Shown here: piece by piece, positions 1 through 9,000 of the stretch
Layout: every line of letters starts with the position of its first letter
Position numbering within the stretch: position 1 is the stretch's first letter
Assembly: GCF_021375795.1 (NCBI RefSeq)
Contig: NZ_JAEIOI010000001.1
Span: 1,116,001-1,180,000, forward strand
DNA length: 64,000 nucleotides
From: Pseudomonas anguilliseptica
GTDB taxonomy: Bacteria; Pseudomonadota; Gammaproteobacteria; Pseudomonadales; Pseudomonadaceae
Direction of reading: 5' to 3'
Program-made: the position numbers and the translations under genes
The notes under the pieces: generated by a model
The model's input: only the letters and a program-made list of their open reading frames with translations
Told to the model about the DNA's origin: nothing
Database searches by the model: none

Positions 1-2
1 AT

Positions 3-65
3 GGCACCTGGTCGAAAGCGCCTCTGCAGGGTTGGGACGCCAAGCCCGTGATTGAGGCCTGGTAA
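3..65 (+). CDS. 3' end of an unidentified gene (partial)
   Basis: The window opens inside a reading frame that ends at a TAA (63-65). About twenty codons are visible, ending in the residues PVIEAW. The codons fit this GC-rich genome and a strong hairpin follows directly, which suggests a true gene end. The fragment does not resemble the adenylate kinase C-terminus that I recall near tsaB in P. aeruginosa. Too little is visible for identification. Confidence 0.4.
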   Translation, partial: GTWSKAPLQGWDAKPVIEAW

Positions 66-79
66 GCACGCGTTAGTCA

Positions 80-113
80 GGCAGCAGCGGGTCTGTTCGG
101 GCCCGCTGCTGCC
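80..113 (+). terminator. Hairpin after the partial gene
   Basis: A perfect 12-bp inverted repeat (80-91 with 102-113, GGCAGCAGCGGG and its complement) encloses a 10-nt loop. It sits 15 nt after the stop codon of the partial gene and before tsaB. No run of T follows, so it may act as a weak terminator or as an mRNA 3'-end stabiliser. Confidence 0.55.
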
Positions 114-226
114 TGGTGGCGCTGTGAGCTCGCTCGCGTGACAGGCGCGGGCGGCTGTGATTGCGCTGGAAAAAAATGCTTCAAGCCGGTCTAATGCCCG
201 TCCTTTTCCTCACCTGTCCGACTGCA

Positions 227-907
227 ATGACCACTCTCCTGGCCCTGGATACCGCCACCGAAGCCTGCTCCGTTGCCCTGCTGCATAACGGCCAGGTGCT
301 CAGCCATTACGAAGTGATTCCGCGTCTGCACGCCCAGCGTCTGCTGCCCATGATCAAGCAGCTACTGGCGGATGCCGAGGTGCCGTTGTCGGCGCTCGAC
401 GCGATTGCCTTTGGCCGGGGCCCGGGCGCTTTTACCGGCGTGCGGATTGCCATCGGCGTGGTGCAGGGTCTGGCGTTTGCCCTGGAGCGCCCGGTTTTGC
501 CGGTGTCCAACCTGGCGGTGCTGGCGCAACGCAGCCTGCGTGAGCATGGCGCGCAGCAGGTTGCTGCAGCCATCGATGCGCGTATGGATGAAGTCTATTG
601 GGGCTGCTACCGCGCCGAGCAGGGTGAAATGCGTCTGGCCGGTGTCGAGGCTGTCGTGGCGCCCGAGCTGGCTGGACTGCCGCGTGATGCAGCGGGTGAC
701 TGGTTTGCTGCGGGCACCGGCTGGGGCGCCTTTGCTGAGCGTATTCCGGTTGCGGTCAGTGGACAGGATGCCGCCATGCTGCCGCACGCCGAAGACCTGC
801 TCAGCCTGGCGCGCTTTGCCTGGGCCCGTGGTGAAGCGCTGGACGCTGATCAGGCGCAGCCCGTCTACCTGCGTGATCAGGTGGCCACGCCGAAGGCGGC
901 AGTCTGA
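227..907 (+). CDS. tsaB: tRNA N6-threonylcarbamoyladenosine biosynthesis protein TsaB
   Basis: TsaB is the non-catalytic partner of TsaD in the complex that makes t6A at position 37 of ANN-decoding tRNAs; it acts in the cytoplasm. The protein opens with the ASKHA-fold phosphate-1-like strand LLALDTATEACSVAL (residues 4-18), has the family motif GRGPGAFTGVRIA near residues 63-75, and AIDARMDEVYWG near 114-125. Its 226 residues match the usual length. An in-frame ATG lies 66 nt upstream, but the conserved N-terminus begins at the ATG used here. Confidence 0.93.
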   Translation: MTTLLALDTATEACSVALLHNGQVLSHYEVIPRLHAQRLLPMIKQLLADAEVPLSALDAIAFGRGPGAFTGVRIAIGVVQGLAFALERPVLPVSNLAVLAQRSLREHGAQQVAAAIDARMDEVYWGCYRAEQGEMRLAGVEAVVAPELAGLPRDAAGDWFAAGTGWGAFAERIPVAVSGQDAAMLPHAEDLLSLARFAWARGEALDADQAQPVYLRDQVATPKAAV

Positions 908-1037
908 AGCTCGCCTTGGTGACACCTTCTGTCGTGCTTGTCGCCGTGTGGCGGTTGCTTGATTGCCAAGCTGCCCGGCTGGGGCTAAATTGCCATCACC
1001 TGTGTCCATCGTTGGCCAAGTGGCCGAGCAGTCATTG

Positions 1038-1379
1038 ATGCGTATCGACGGTTTTACCTCCTCCTATTCGCCAGACCGCAGTGCCCGCCCGGGCTCTGCG
1101 GTCACGCCATTTCGCGAAGCGCAGCGCGAAGTTGAGGAGCGTCGTGAGCAGCCAACGGCACCGGCGAGCACTCAGGGCCTGGAAACTGTTGCCCAGGCGC
1201 GCCGGGTTGAGCCCAGCAATGCCAGCAGCGACAGCTTGCCTGCCCGCCTGCAAGACCAGCTGTACCAGCCGCCGTTGAACAATCGCGCCGCTCAGGCCTT
1301 GGCCAGCTACAGCACAACCGCCAGTTTCGCCAGCGAGGCGGATGCCCAGCAGGTAATGGGCCTCGATCTCTACGCCTAG
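1038..1379 (+). CDS. Conserved hypothetical protein downstream of tsaB
   Basis: A 113-residue protein of unknown function beginning MRIDGFTSSY. It has no signal peptide or membrane segment. It is rich in Gln, Glu, Arg, Ser and Ala and looks partly disordered, with a short ordered C-terminal stretch (QALASYSTTASF). A similarly placed small hypothetical follows tsaB in P. aeruginosa as I recall, which supports it as a real gene. An upstream in-frame ATG would add 25 residues that look non-coding. Its stop codon lies at the edge of the long inverted repeat that follows. Confidence 0.7.
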   Translation: MRIDGFTSSYSPDRSARPGSAVTPFREAQREVEERREQPTAPASTQGLETVAQARRVEPSNASSDSLPARLQDQLYQPPLNNRAAQALASYSTTASFASEADAQQVMGLDLYA

Positions 1380-1520
1380 AAGACCCTTGCGAAACTACTG
1401 CACTCGGCTATGCCGCGTTGAGATCAGCCTCGGAATGCTCATGTACAACTCGTACACTGCGCTTCCTCGGCTGATCTCGCCTTGCCTAGCCTTCGCTCGC
1501 TACATTTCTCAACGGTCTTC
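1379..1520. repeat. Long imperfect inverted repeat, dispersed family, copy 1
   Basis: The stretch folds back on itself. The outer ends AGAAGACC and GGTCTTC pair imperfectly over about 40 nt. A perfect 10-bp stem GAGATCAGCC (1420-1429) with GGCTGATCTC (1469-1478) encloses the core CTCGGAATGCTCATGTACAA. Copy 2 near 28.5 kb has the same core but different stem sequence that is still self-complementary. It fills the gap between two genes and ends just before the DUF72 start codon. Confidence 0.8.
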
Positions 1521-1526
1521 AAATTA

Positions 1527-2387
1527 ATGCTGCCTTACTACCTCGGCTGCCCGTCATGGAGCGAGCCCGCCTGGCGCGGTTTCTTGTATCCAGAGAGCAG
1601 TCCTAGCGCTGACTTTTTGCCGTTGTATGCCCAGGTGTTCAACGCCGTTGAGGGCAACACCACTTTCTACGCTAAACCTTCCGTCGATACCGTGGCCCGC
1701 TGGGCTGAGCGCATGCCGGCGCATCTGCGTTTTTGCGCCAAGCTGCCACGTGAGATCAGCCATAACGGCGATCTGCGTGACCAGCTGAGTGCCACTGAGG
1801 ATTTCCGCCGTTTGCTGGCGCCACTGGGCAAGCGGGTCGCGCCGTTCTGGCTGCAACTGCCTGCCAGCTTTGGCCCGCAGCGTTTGGCGGAGCTGAGCGC
1901 GTTTATCGAGCCCTGGCAGGCCGAGGAGTTGGCCGTCGAGGTGCGGCATCCGGCGTTCTTTGCCAAAGGCGAGGAGGAACGCAGCCTTAATCGTCTGCTG
2001 CATGGCCGGGGTATCGAACGTATCTGTCTGGATTCGCGTGCGCTGTTCAGCTGTGTATCCACCGCTCCGGCGGTGCTGCATGCGCAGGCCAAGAAGCCGC
2101 GCTTGCCGCTGCGCCCCACGGCCTTTAGTCAGGCTCCGCAACTGCGCTTTATTGGCCACCCCGAGCTGCTGGCCAATGATCCGTTTATGGCGCCCTGGCT
2201 GGACAAGGTGGCGAGCTGGATCGACGAAGGCCGCACGCCTTACGTTTTTCTGCATACCTCAGACAACCGTCTGGCACCGCAGCTGGCGCAGCGCTTTCAT
2301 CAGCAGCTGATGCAGCGTCTGCCGGGATTACCGGCGTTACCACAGGTACAGCTAGAGGATGAGGTCGAGCAGTTGGGCCTGCTTTGA
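1527..2387 (+). CDS. DUF72 family protein (YecE-like)
   Basis: A 286-residue protein of the DUF72/YecE family, a TIM-barrel-like fold of unknown biochemical role. The family signature is plain: YYLGCPSWSEPAWRGFLYP at the N-terminus, FNAVEGNTTFYAKPS near residues 35-49, FCAKLPREISHNGDL near 70-85, and YVFLHTSDN near the C-terminus. The ATG follows directly on the dispersed inverted repeat, and no clear Shine-Dalgarno site is visible. The repeat may therefore supply or shape the 5' untranslated region. It converges with the EF-hand gene. Confidence 0.87.
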   Translation: MLPYYLGCPSWSEPAWRGFLYPESSPSADFLPLYAQVFNAVEGNTTFYAKPSVDTVARWAERMPAHLRFCAKLPREISHNGDLRDQLSATEDFRRLLAPLGKRVAPFWLQLPASFGPQRLAELSAFIEPWQAEELAVEVRHPAFFAKGEEERSLNRLLHGRGIERICLDSRALFSCVSTAPAVLHAQAKKPRLPLRPTAFSQAPQLRFIGHPELLANDPFMAPWLDKVASWIDEGRTPYVFLHTSDNRLAPQLAQRFHQQLMQRLPGLPALPQVQLEDEVEQLGLL

Positions 2388-2415
2388 GTCTGCCCAAACA
2401 CCCAGAGGTGGTTGA

Positions 2416-3180
2416 TCAGCGTTGTGCGAGCAGCAGGTCAGCGGCCTGACCGCTGCGACCATCGGCGAATTCGAAGCGGCCGAGTTGGGCGATTTCGTCG
2501 TAGGCGCCCAGGGCAATCTTCACGTCACGTACTTGCAGGTAAATGGCGCTGACCCCGGCTTCGCTCAGCGACTGGCTGGATTGCCGGCCCTGAGCATCGA
2601 AGCGCAACAGGCTCAGGCGCTCGAAGATCGCATCCTGGCTGTCGATACGGCCATCGCCGTTGTCATCGTATTTGCGCAGTTCGGCAAAGCCGTTGGCTGC
2701 ACCGTTCTGGTCGCCGAACAGCTCGCGGCCATCGTCGATGCGGCCGTTGCCGTTGCGGTCATAGGCGAGCAGGGCGTCGTCACCGGTGGGCACGCTGATC
2801 TGGTCGAGTGTGCCGTCGCCATCCAGGTCGAAGCGTACCGAACGGGCCAGGCCGCTGGTGCTGAAGCCGTTGCCGGCCAGATCGAGCACCAGTGGATCGG
2901 TTTTCTTCGGTTCGGCGTTGATGTTGACGTTCAGCTCCAGCTCGCGCTGGGCTGCCATTTCCTGAAAATCACTGGCCTGAGCAGTGACAGCGGGCGGCTC
3001 GCTGGGCGTTTCCGGCGCTTTGGCAGGCGCTTCGGCTTCCACCTCATCGGGCATCAGGGTGCGCCGCAGAATCTGGTAGTCCAGCGAGGCGCGCTTGCCT
3101 TCATCCAGCGTTTCGCTGATTGAACTGGTGTTGGCGGCCGTTGGCGCGGCACCACGTGGGGCGGAAATCACATCAAACAT
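2416..3180 (-). CDS. EF-hand / calcium-binding repeat protein
   Basis: A 254-residue protein without a signal peptide. The C-terminal half carries three acidic calcium-loop motifs: DLDGDGTLD, DRNGNGRIDDG (followed by RELFGDQNG) and DDNGDGRIDSQD. The N-terminal ~80 residues are low-complexity (Pro/Ala/Glu). The arrangement LVLDLAGNGFSTS followed by calcium loops is common in RTX-like and type I-secreted bacterial proteins, so export without a cleaved signal is possible but not shown. A TTG start 39 nt upstream is open; the ATG was preferred. No secretion genes are adjacent. Confidence 0.75.
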   Translation of the reverse strand: MFDVISAPRGAAPTAANTSSISETLDEGKRASLDYQILRRTLMPDEVEAEAPAKAPETPSEPPAVTAQASDFQEMAAQRELELNVNINAEPKKTDPLVLDLAGNGFSTSGLARSVRFDLDGDGTLDQISVPTGDDALLAYDRNGNGRIDDGRELFGDQNGAANGFAELRKYDDNGDGRIDSQDAIFERLSLLRFDAQGRQSSQSLSEAGVSAIYLQVRDVKIALGAYDEIAQLGRFEFADGRSGQAADLLLAQR

Positions 3181-3286
3181 GGCGAACTCGGTGCGGCTGG
3201 AAGCTGCCGGGTCTGGCAAAATGCCGCTCAGGCAGGTTATCGGCTGCTGAGGCGGTCAATTGAGTGATTTTTGAGCACATTTTCTG

Positions 3287-4075
3287 ATGAGTGATGAGCG
3301 GCTAATAGCCAGAATTCGTATGCAAGCCTTGGCTCCCCACCTGCAGTCGACGGCTGAAGCCTGGGCAGCGCGCCTGGGTTTGCCGCTGGAAGGCGACAGC
3401 GAGTTTGCCTTGCAACTGGGCGAGGGTGGCTTGCAGCTGGTGGAGCTGGGCCCGCAGGCGCCAGGGCCAGTGAAGGTGGATTTTGTCGAAGGTGCGGTGG
3501 CGCATCGCCGGCTGTTCGGTGGCGGCAGTGGGCAGATGATTGCCAAGGCGGTGGGTGTGCAGCCCGGGGTGCGCCCGACGGTGCTGGATGCCACGGCCGG
3601 CCTCGGTCGTGATGCCTTTGTGCTGGCCAGCCTGGGTTGCCGCATGACCTTGATCGAGCGCCTGCCACTGATTGCTGCGCTGCTGGAAGATGGCCTGGCG
3701 CGTGCTGCGCTGGACCGCGATGTGGCGCCGATTGCCGCGCAGATGCAGCTACTTAATGGCAATGCCATCGAGCTGATGCGCGCCTGGCAGGGTGAGCCGC
3801 CGCAGGTGATCTACCTCGATCCGATGTTCCCGCACCGCGACAAGAGCGCGTTGGTGAAAAAGGAGATGCGCCTGTTCCGACCGTTTGTCGGCGATGATCT
3901 GGATGCCCCGGCGTTGCTGGAAGCGGCGTTGGCGCTGGCCAGTCACCGGGTGGTGGTCAAGCGCCCGCGCAAGGCACCGCTGATTGAAGGCGCCAAGCCG
4001 GGCTATGCCCTGGAAGGTAAATCCAGCCGCTACGACATCTACCCGAAGAAGAAGCTGCAAGCCGCCAGCGAGTAA
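3287..4075 (+). CDS. rsmJ: 16S rRNA (guanine(1516)-N(2))-methyltransferase RsmJ
   Basis: RsmJ uses S-adenosylmethionine to methylate N2 of G1516 in 16S rRNA. The 262-residue protein has the SAM-binding motif [19 protein letters not shown] (about residues 103-121), an acidic post-II residue in TLIERLP, and the family's [14 protein letters not shown]. These mark the RsmJ/YhiQ family rather than a generic methyltransferase. It lies beside the mexL/mexJK block, as I recall for P. aeruginosa. The Shine-Dalgarno site is weak. Confidence 0.9.
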   Translation: MSDERLIARIRMQALAPHLQSTAEAWAARLGLPLEGDSEFALQLGEGGLQLVELGPQAPGPVKVDFVEGAVAHRRLFGGGSGQMIAKAVGVQPGVRPTVLDATAGLGRDAFVLASLGCRMTLIERLPLIAALLEDGLARAALDRDVAPIAAQMQLLNGNAIELMRAWQGEPPQVIYLDPMFPHRDKSALVKKEMRLFRPFVGDDLDAPALLEAALALASHRVVVKRPRKAPLIEGAKPGYALEGKSSRYDIYPKKKLQAASE

Positions 4076-4110
4076 GTTTGCAGCTTGTTCACGGGTTAGG
4101 CGTCGCATTG

Positions 4111-4188
4111 CGTAGGTTGGGTGAGGCACGCAGCCCAACACATTCAGCGTCCTTGCGTTGGGCTTCGCAAGCTCAGCGCCAACCTACG
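4111..4188. repeat. Nested inverted repeat between rsmJ and mexL
   Basis: Outer arms CGTAGGTTGG (4111-4120) and CCAACCTACG (4179-4188) are perfect complements, and inner arms GCCCAAC (4133-4139) and GTTGGGC (4157-4163) nest within them. The right outer arm contains the stop codon of the TetR gene (complement of 4184-4186), so the element borders or has replaced the gene's very end. It separates two convergent genes and may serve as a bidirectional terminator. Confidence 0.75.
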
Positions 4189-4831
4189 AAGCTTGCTCGG
4201 CGCGAAACGCGCGCAGAAACACCTCGACCGCATCGCGCACATGGGCTTCGGCCTCAGCGCCTTGCAGCGCCTCACCGCAGCCGATCAGCAGGCGGAAGTT
4301 GGCGCCGCCCTTGATCAGGCAGAAGAACTGATCCGCCGCGCTCAGCGGGTCGGGGACGCGCAGCTTGCCGCTCTGGTCAGCGCGCCGCAGCAGTTCCTCC
4401 ATGCCGTGCAGCACGCGCTGCGGGCCGGCCTCGTAGAACATCCGCGAGAGCGTGGAGTCCTGCGCGGCCAGGCTCACCATCACCCGGTGCAGCTCCACCG
4501 ATTCGCGGCTGTTGATCAGCTCATTGAAGCCCCGGCCGATACTCAGCAGCACCTGTGCCACTGGCACCTCGTCGTCCAGTTCGAACAACAGCTCGGGCAG
4601 TTGCTCCTCGCACTTGGATTTCACCGCTTCGGCAAACAGCTTCTCCTTGTCGGTGAAGTGGCTGTACACCGTGAGCTTGGAAACTCCGGCTTCCGCGGCA
4701 ATTGCATCCATACTGCTACCGTCATAGCCATTGCTGAGAAACAGGGTTTTCGCCGCTTCCAGAATGGCTTTGCGCTTGGCCAGGTCTTTCGGGCGACCGG
4801 GGCCGCTGGTTGGCAACACTTTGTTTGGCAT
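4184..4831 (-). CDS. mexL: TetR-family repressor, MexL-like
   Basis: A 215-residue TetR regulator. The N-terminal helix-turn-helix is clear (ILEAAKTLFLSNGYDGSSMDAIAAEAGVSKLTVYSHF, about residues 23-59); the C-terminal ligand domain is divergent as usual. It is divergent from an RND pump operon that best matches MexJK, the arrangement of mexL in P. aeruginosa, where MexL represses mexJK and itself. The shared 91-bp gap carries candidate operators. The specific MexL name rests on context and general resemblance. Its stop codon falls inside an inverted repeat. Confidence 0.8.
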   Translation of the reverse strand: MPNKVLPTSGPGRPKDLAKRKAILEAAKTLFLSNGYDGSSMDAIAAEAGVSKLTVYSHFTDKEKLFAEAVKSKCEEQLPELLFELDDEVPVAQVLLSIGRGFNELINSRESVELHRVMVSLAAQDSTLSRMFYEAGPQRVLHGMEELLRRADQSGKLRVPDPLSAADQFFCLIKGGANFRLLIGCGEALQGAEAEAHVRDAVEVFLRAFRAEQAS

Positions 4832-4843
4832 TGGTCGTTTTTA

Positions 4844-4889
4844 ATACTGGACTAGTGAGTTTGCTATTTTTACTATACCCGCCAGTATA
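4844..4889. promoter_or_regulatory. Candidate MexL operator in the mexL-mexJ gap
   Basis: The divergent gap is AT-rich against a GC-rich background and holds two inverted signals: ATACTGG (4844-4850) with CCAGTAT (4882-4888), and TATAC-N6-GTATA (4874-4889). Such dyads are typical for TetR dimers controlling divergent promoters. Which dyad is used cannot be told by eye. Confidence 0.5.
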
Positions 4890-4922
4890 AATATTCAAAA
4901 GCCTCCACAAAGGTTAGTCATC

Positions 4923-6044
4923 ATGTTTCGTCATGCACTGTCTGTTGCGTTGCCTGTCAGTCTTATCCTGTTGCTCGGCGCTTGCGGCAATGGCGAGCCC
5001 GCCAAGGTTGCCGTGCGTCCGGCCATGGTGGTGCAGCCACAACTGGCTGGCGACCTGATGGATGCCTACCCCGGTGAGGTGCGTGCGCGCCTGGAACCGG
5101 AGCTGGCGTTCCGTATCGGTGGCAAGGTGGCCAAGCGCCTGGTCGATGTCGGTGCGCGGGTGAAGAAGGATCAGCCCCTGGCCGAACTGGACCCGCAGGA
5201 CGTGCGCCTGCAGCTGGAAGCCATCCGCGCCCAGGTGGCAGCGGCCGAGGCCAACCTGCAACTGGTGCGCGCCGAACGTGATCGCTACAAGGCATTGCTG
5301 GCACGCAACCTGGTCAGCCGCTCGCAATACGACAATGCCGAGAACACCTACCGTTCCGGTGAAGCGCGCCTGAAACAGGTGAAAGCCGAATTCAACGTGG
5401 CCAACAACCAGGCCGGTTATGCCGTGTTGCGCGCCTCCCAGGATGGCGTGGTGGCGCGGCGCATGGTCGAGGTCGGCCAGGTGGTCGCCGCCGGGCAGAC
5501 CGTGTTCACCCTGGCCGCTGACGGTGAGCGTGAAGTGCTGATCAACCTGCCGGAGCAAGCCTTTGAGCGCTTTCAGGTCGGCCAGGAAGTGGCGGTTGAG
5601 CTGTGGTCGCAGCCGGATCAGCGCTTCCCTGGGCGTATTCGTGAAATGTCGCCATCGGCCGATCCGCAGTCGCGCACCTTCGCCGCCCGCGTAGCCTTTG
5701 GCGAAGGCAAGGTGCCGGCTGAACTGGGCCAAAGCGCCCGCGTATTTATTGCCCACAACGGTGATGTGCCGCTGGCTGTGCCGCTGTCGGCGCTGACGGC
5801 GGAGAAGGGCCAGCCCTACGTCTGGGTAGTCGATCCGAAGGACTCCACCCTCAAGCGCACCGACGTGCGCATCGGTGCCTACGGCGAGAAGACCGTGCCA
5901 GTACTCGAAGGCCTGCAAGCGACGGATTGGGTAGTGGCAGCTGGTGGTCAGGTACTGCGTGAAGGCCAGCAGGTGCGTCCGGTTGACCGCGACAACCGTG
6001 CGGTGCAGCTGACGGCCAAGGCCGACCTGACGGTTGAGGAGTAA
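4923..6044 (+). CDS. mexJ: RND efflux periplasmic adaptor (membrane fusion protein), MexJ-like
   Basis: The adaptor links an inner-membrane RND pump to an outer-membrane channel. The 373-residue protein starts with a lipoprotein signal (LLGAC, Cys21 as the acylated residue), followed by the lipoyl/barrel-sandwich half-motif (ELAFRIGGKVAKRLVDVGARVKK), a coiled-coil hairpin (about residues 90-160) and the beta-barrel and membrane-proximal domains. It is first in a two-gene operon, 5 bp before mexK, and divergent from the TetR repressor. Length and context match MexJ. Confidence 0.85.
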   Translation: MFRHALSVALPVSLILLLGACGNGEPAKVAVRPAMVVQPQLAGDLMDAYPGEVRARLEPELAFRIGGKVAKRLVDVGARVKKDQPLAELDPQDVRLQLEAIRAQVAAAEANLQLVRAERDRYKALLARNLVSRSQYDNAENTYRSGEARLKQVKAEFNVANNQAGYAVLRASQDGVVARRMVEVGQVVAAGQTVFTLAADGEREVLINLPEQAFERFQVGQEVAVELWSQPDQRFPGRIREMSPSADPQSRTFAARVAFGEGKVPAELGQSARVFIAHNGDVPLAVPLSALTAEKGQPYVWVVDPKDSTLKRTDVRIGAYGEKTVPVLEGLQATDWVVAAGGQVLREGQQVRPVDRDNRAVQLTAKADLTVEE

Positions 6045-6049
6045 GCCTG

Positions 6050-9000
6050 ATGGATTTCAACCTGTCCGCCTGGGCGCTGCGTAACCGCCAGATCGTCCTG
6101 TACCTCATGCTGCTGCTGGCGGTGGTGGGGGCTATTTCCTACACCAAGCTGGGTCAGAGCGAAGACCCACCCTTTACCTTCAAGGCCATGGTGGTGCGCA
6201 CCAACTGGCCGGGGGCGAGCGCCGAGGAAGTCTCGCGCCAGGTCACCGAACGCATCGAAAAGAAGCTGATGGAGACCGGCGACTACGACAAGATCGTCTC
6301 GTTCTCGCGCCCCGGCGAATCCCAGGTGACCTTTATCGCCCGTGATTCGATGCACTCCAAGGACATCCCCGAACTTTTCTACCAGGTGCGCAAGAAGGTC
6401 AGCGATATCCGCCACACCTTGCCCCAGGGCATCCAGGGGCCGTTCTACAACGACGAATTCGGCACCACCTTCGGCAATATCTACGCCCTGACCGGCGAAG
6501 GTTTCGACTACGCCGTGCTCAAGGATTACGCCGACCGCATCCAGCTGCAGCTGCAACGGGTCAAGGACGTCGGCAAGGTTGACCTGCTCGGCTTGCAGGA
6601 CGAGAAGGTATGGATCGAGCTGTCCAACACCAAGCTGGCCACCCTCGGCCTGCCGTTGGCCGCCGTGCAGCAGGCGTTGGAAGAACAGAACGCCGTGGCC
6701 GCAGCAGGCTTCTTCGAAACCGCTTCTGATCGCGTGCAACTGCGCGTCACCGGGCGTTTCGAAACGGTCGATGAAATCCGTAATTTCCCGATTCGCGTGG
6801 CCGATCGCACCTTCCGCATCGCCGATGTGGCCGAGGTCAAACGCGGCTTTAACGATCCACCCGCACCGCGTATGCGCTACATGGGCGAAGACGCCATCGG
6901 CCTGGCGGTTTCGATGAAAACCGGCGGCGACATTCTGGTGCTGGGTCAGGCCCTGGAAGGCGAGTTCGCCCGTCTGCAGGAAACCCTGCCGGCCGGCATG
7001 CAACTGAGCAAGGTGTCGGACCAGCCCGCAGCGGTGAAAACCGGGGTGGGCGAGTTCGTTCGCGTGCTCACCGAGGCGGTGATCATCGTGCTGCTGGTGA
7101 GCTTCTTCTCCCTCGGCCTGCGCACCGGTCTGGTGGTGGCGCTGTCGATTCCGCTGGTGCTGGCGATGACCTTTGCCGCCATGTACTACTTCGGCATCGG
7201 CCTGCACAAGATTTCCCTCGGCGCGCTGGTGCTGGCGCTGGGTCTGATGGTGGATGACGCGATCATTGCCGTGGAGATGATGGCGATCAAGATGGAGCAG
7301 GGCTACGACCGTATCAAAGCGGCCAGTTATGCCTGGACCAGCACCGCCTTCCCGATGCTCACCGGCACCCTGATTACCGCCGCCGGCTTCCTGCCGATTG
7401 CCACCGCGCAATCCGGCACCGGCGAATACACCCGCTCGATCTTCCAGGTGGTGGCGATTGCCCTGCTGGTGTCGTGGATCGCTGCCGTGGTGTTTGTGCC
7501 GTACCTCGGCGCCAAACTGCTGCCGGACCTGGCCAAGTTGCACGCGGCCAAACACGGCGGCCGCGATGATGGCCATGACCCTTACGGCACGCCGTTCTAT
7601 CAGCGTGTGCGCCAGGCGGTGGAGTGGTGCGTGCGCCGACGTAAAACCGTGATTGTGCTGACCATTGCGCTGTTCATTGCCTCGATTGCCCTGTTCCGCT
7701 TTGTCCCGCAGCAGTTCTTCCCGGCCTCCGGCCGCCTGGAACTGATGGTCGACCTCAAACTCAGCGAAGGCGCATCCCTGGCCGCCACTGAAGAGCAGGC
7801 CAAGCGTCTGGAAGAGCTGCTGCGTGGGCGGGAAGGGGTGGACAACTTTGTCGCCTACGTCGGCACCGGTTCGCCGCGCTTCTACCTGCCGCTGGATCAG
7901 CAACTGCCAGCCGCCAGCTTTGCCCAGTTCGTGGTGCTGGCGAAAAGCATCGAGGACCGCGAGAAAATCCGCACCTGGCTGATCGACGTGCTGCACGATG
8001 AGTTCCCAACCCTGCGCACACGTATCTCGCGCCTGGAGAACGGCCCGCCCGTGGGCTATCCGGTGCAGTTCCGGGTTTCCGGCGAGCATATCGACGAAGT
8101 ACGTCATCTGGCCCGCCAGGTGGCCGACAAGGTGCGCGAGAACAGCCACGTGACCAACGTGCACCTGGACTGGGAAGAACCGAGCAAGGTGGTGCGGCTG
8201 AACATCGACCAGGAACGCGCCCGTGCCCTGGGCGTGAGCACCGCAGACCTGTCGCGCTTCCTGCAAAGCTCGCTCACCGGCTCGCCGGTGAGCCAGTACC
8301 GCGAAGGCAACGAGCTGATCGAAATCCTGCTGCGCGGCACCCTGAGTGAGCGTCAGGAACTCAGCCTGCTGCCGAGCCTGGCGGTGCCGACCGACAATGG
8401 CCGCAGTGTGCCACTGTCGCAGATCGCCACCCTAGAGTACGGCTTCGAGGAAGGCATCATCTGGCACCGCAACCGCCTGCCAACGGTCACCGTGCGCGCC
8501 GACGTGTACGGCAAAGAGCAGCCGGCCAGCCTGGTCAAACAGATCCTGCCGACCCTCGAACCGGTGCGTGCGCAACTGCCGGACGGCTACCAGCTGGACG
8601 TTGGCGGCACCGTGGAGGACTCCAGCCGTGGGCAGAAGTCGGTAAACGCCGGTATTCCGCTGTTTATCGTGGTGGTGCTGACCCTGCTGATGCTGCAGTT
8701 GAAGAGCTTCTCGCGTTCGGCCATGGTGTTCCTCACCGCGCCGTTGGGGCTTATCGGCGTGACCCTGTTCCTGCTGGTGTTCCAGCAACCGTTTGGCTTT
8801 GTGGCCATGCTCGGCACCATCGCCCTGTCGGGGATGATCATGCGTAACTCGGTGATTCTGGTTGACCAGATCGAGCAGGACATCGAAGCCGGCATGGACC
8901 GCTGGCACGCGATCATCGAAGCCACCGTGCGGCGTTTCCGGCCCATCGTGCTGACTGCCCTGGCGGCGGTACTGGCGATGATTCCGCTGTCGCGCAGCGT

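Noticed and set aside
1482..1526. An earlier in-frame start for the DUF72 gene inside the inverted repeat
   Set aside because: The extra residues are encoded by the repeat arm and precede the conserved YYLGCPSW start.
5948..8266. A very long (772-codon) open frame antisense to the RND pump
   Set aside because: It is the shadow of a GC-rich, strongly codon-biased gene; the product is His/Gln/Arg-rich without domains, and the pump on the other strand is certain.
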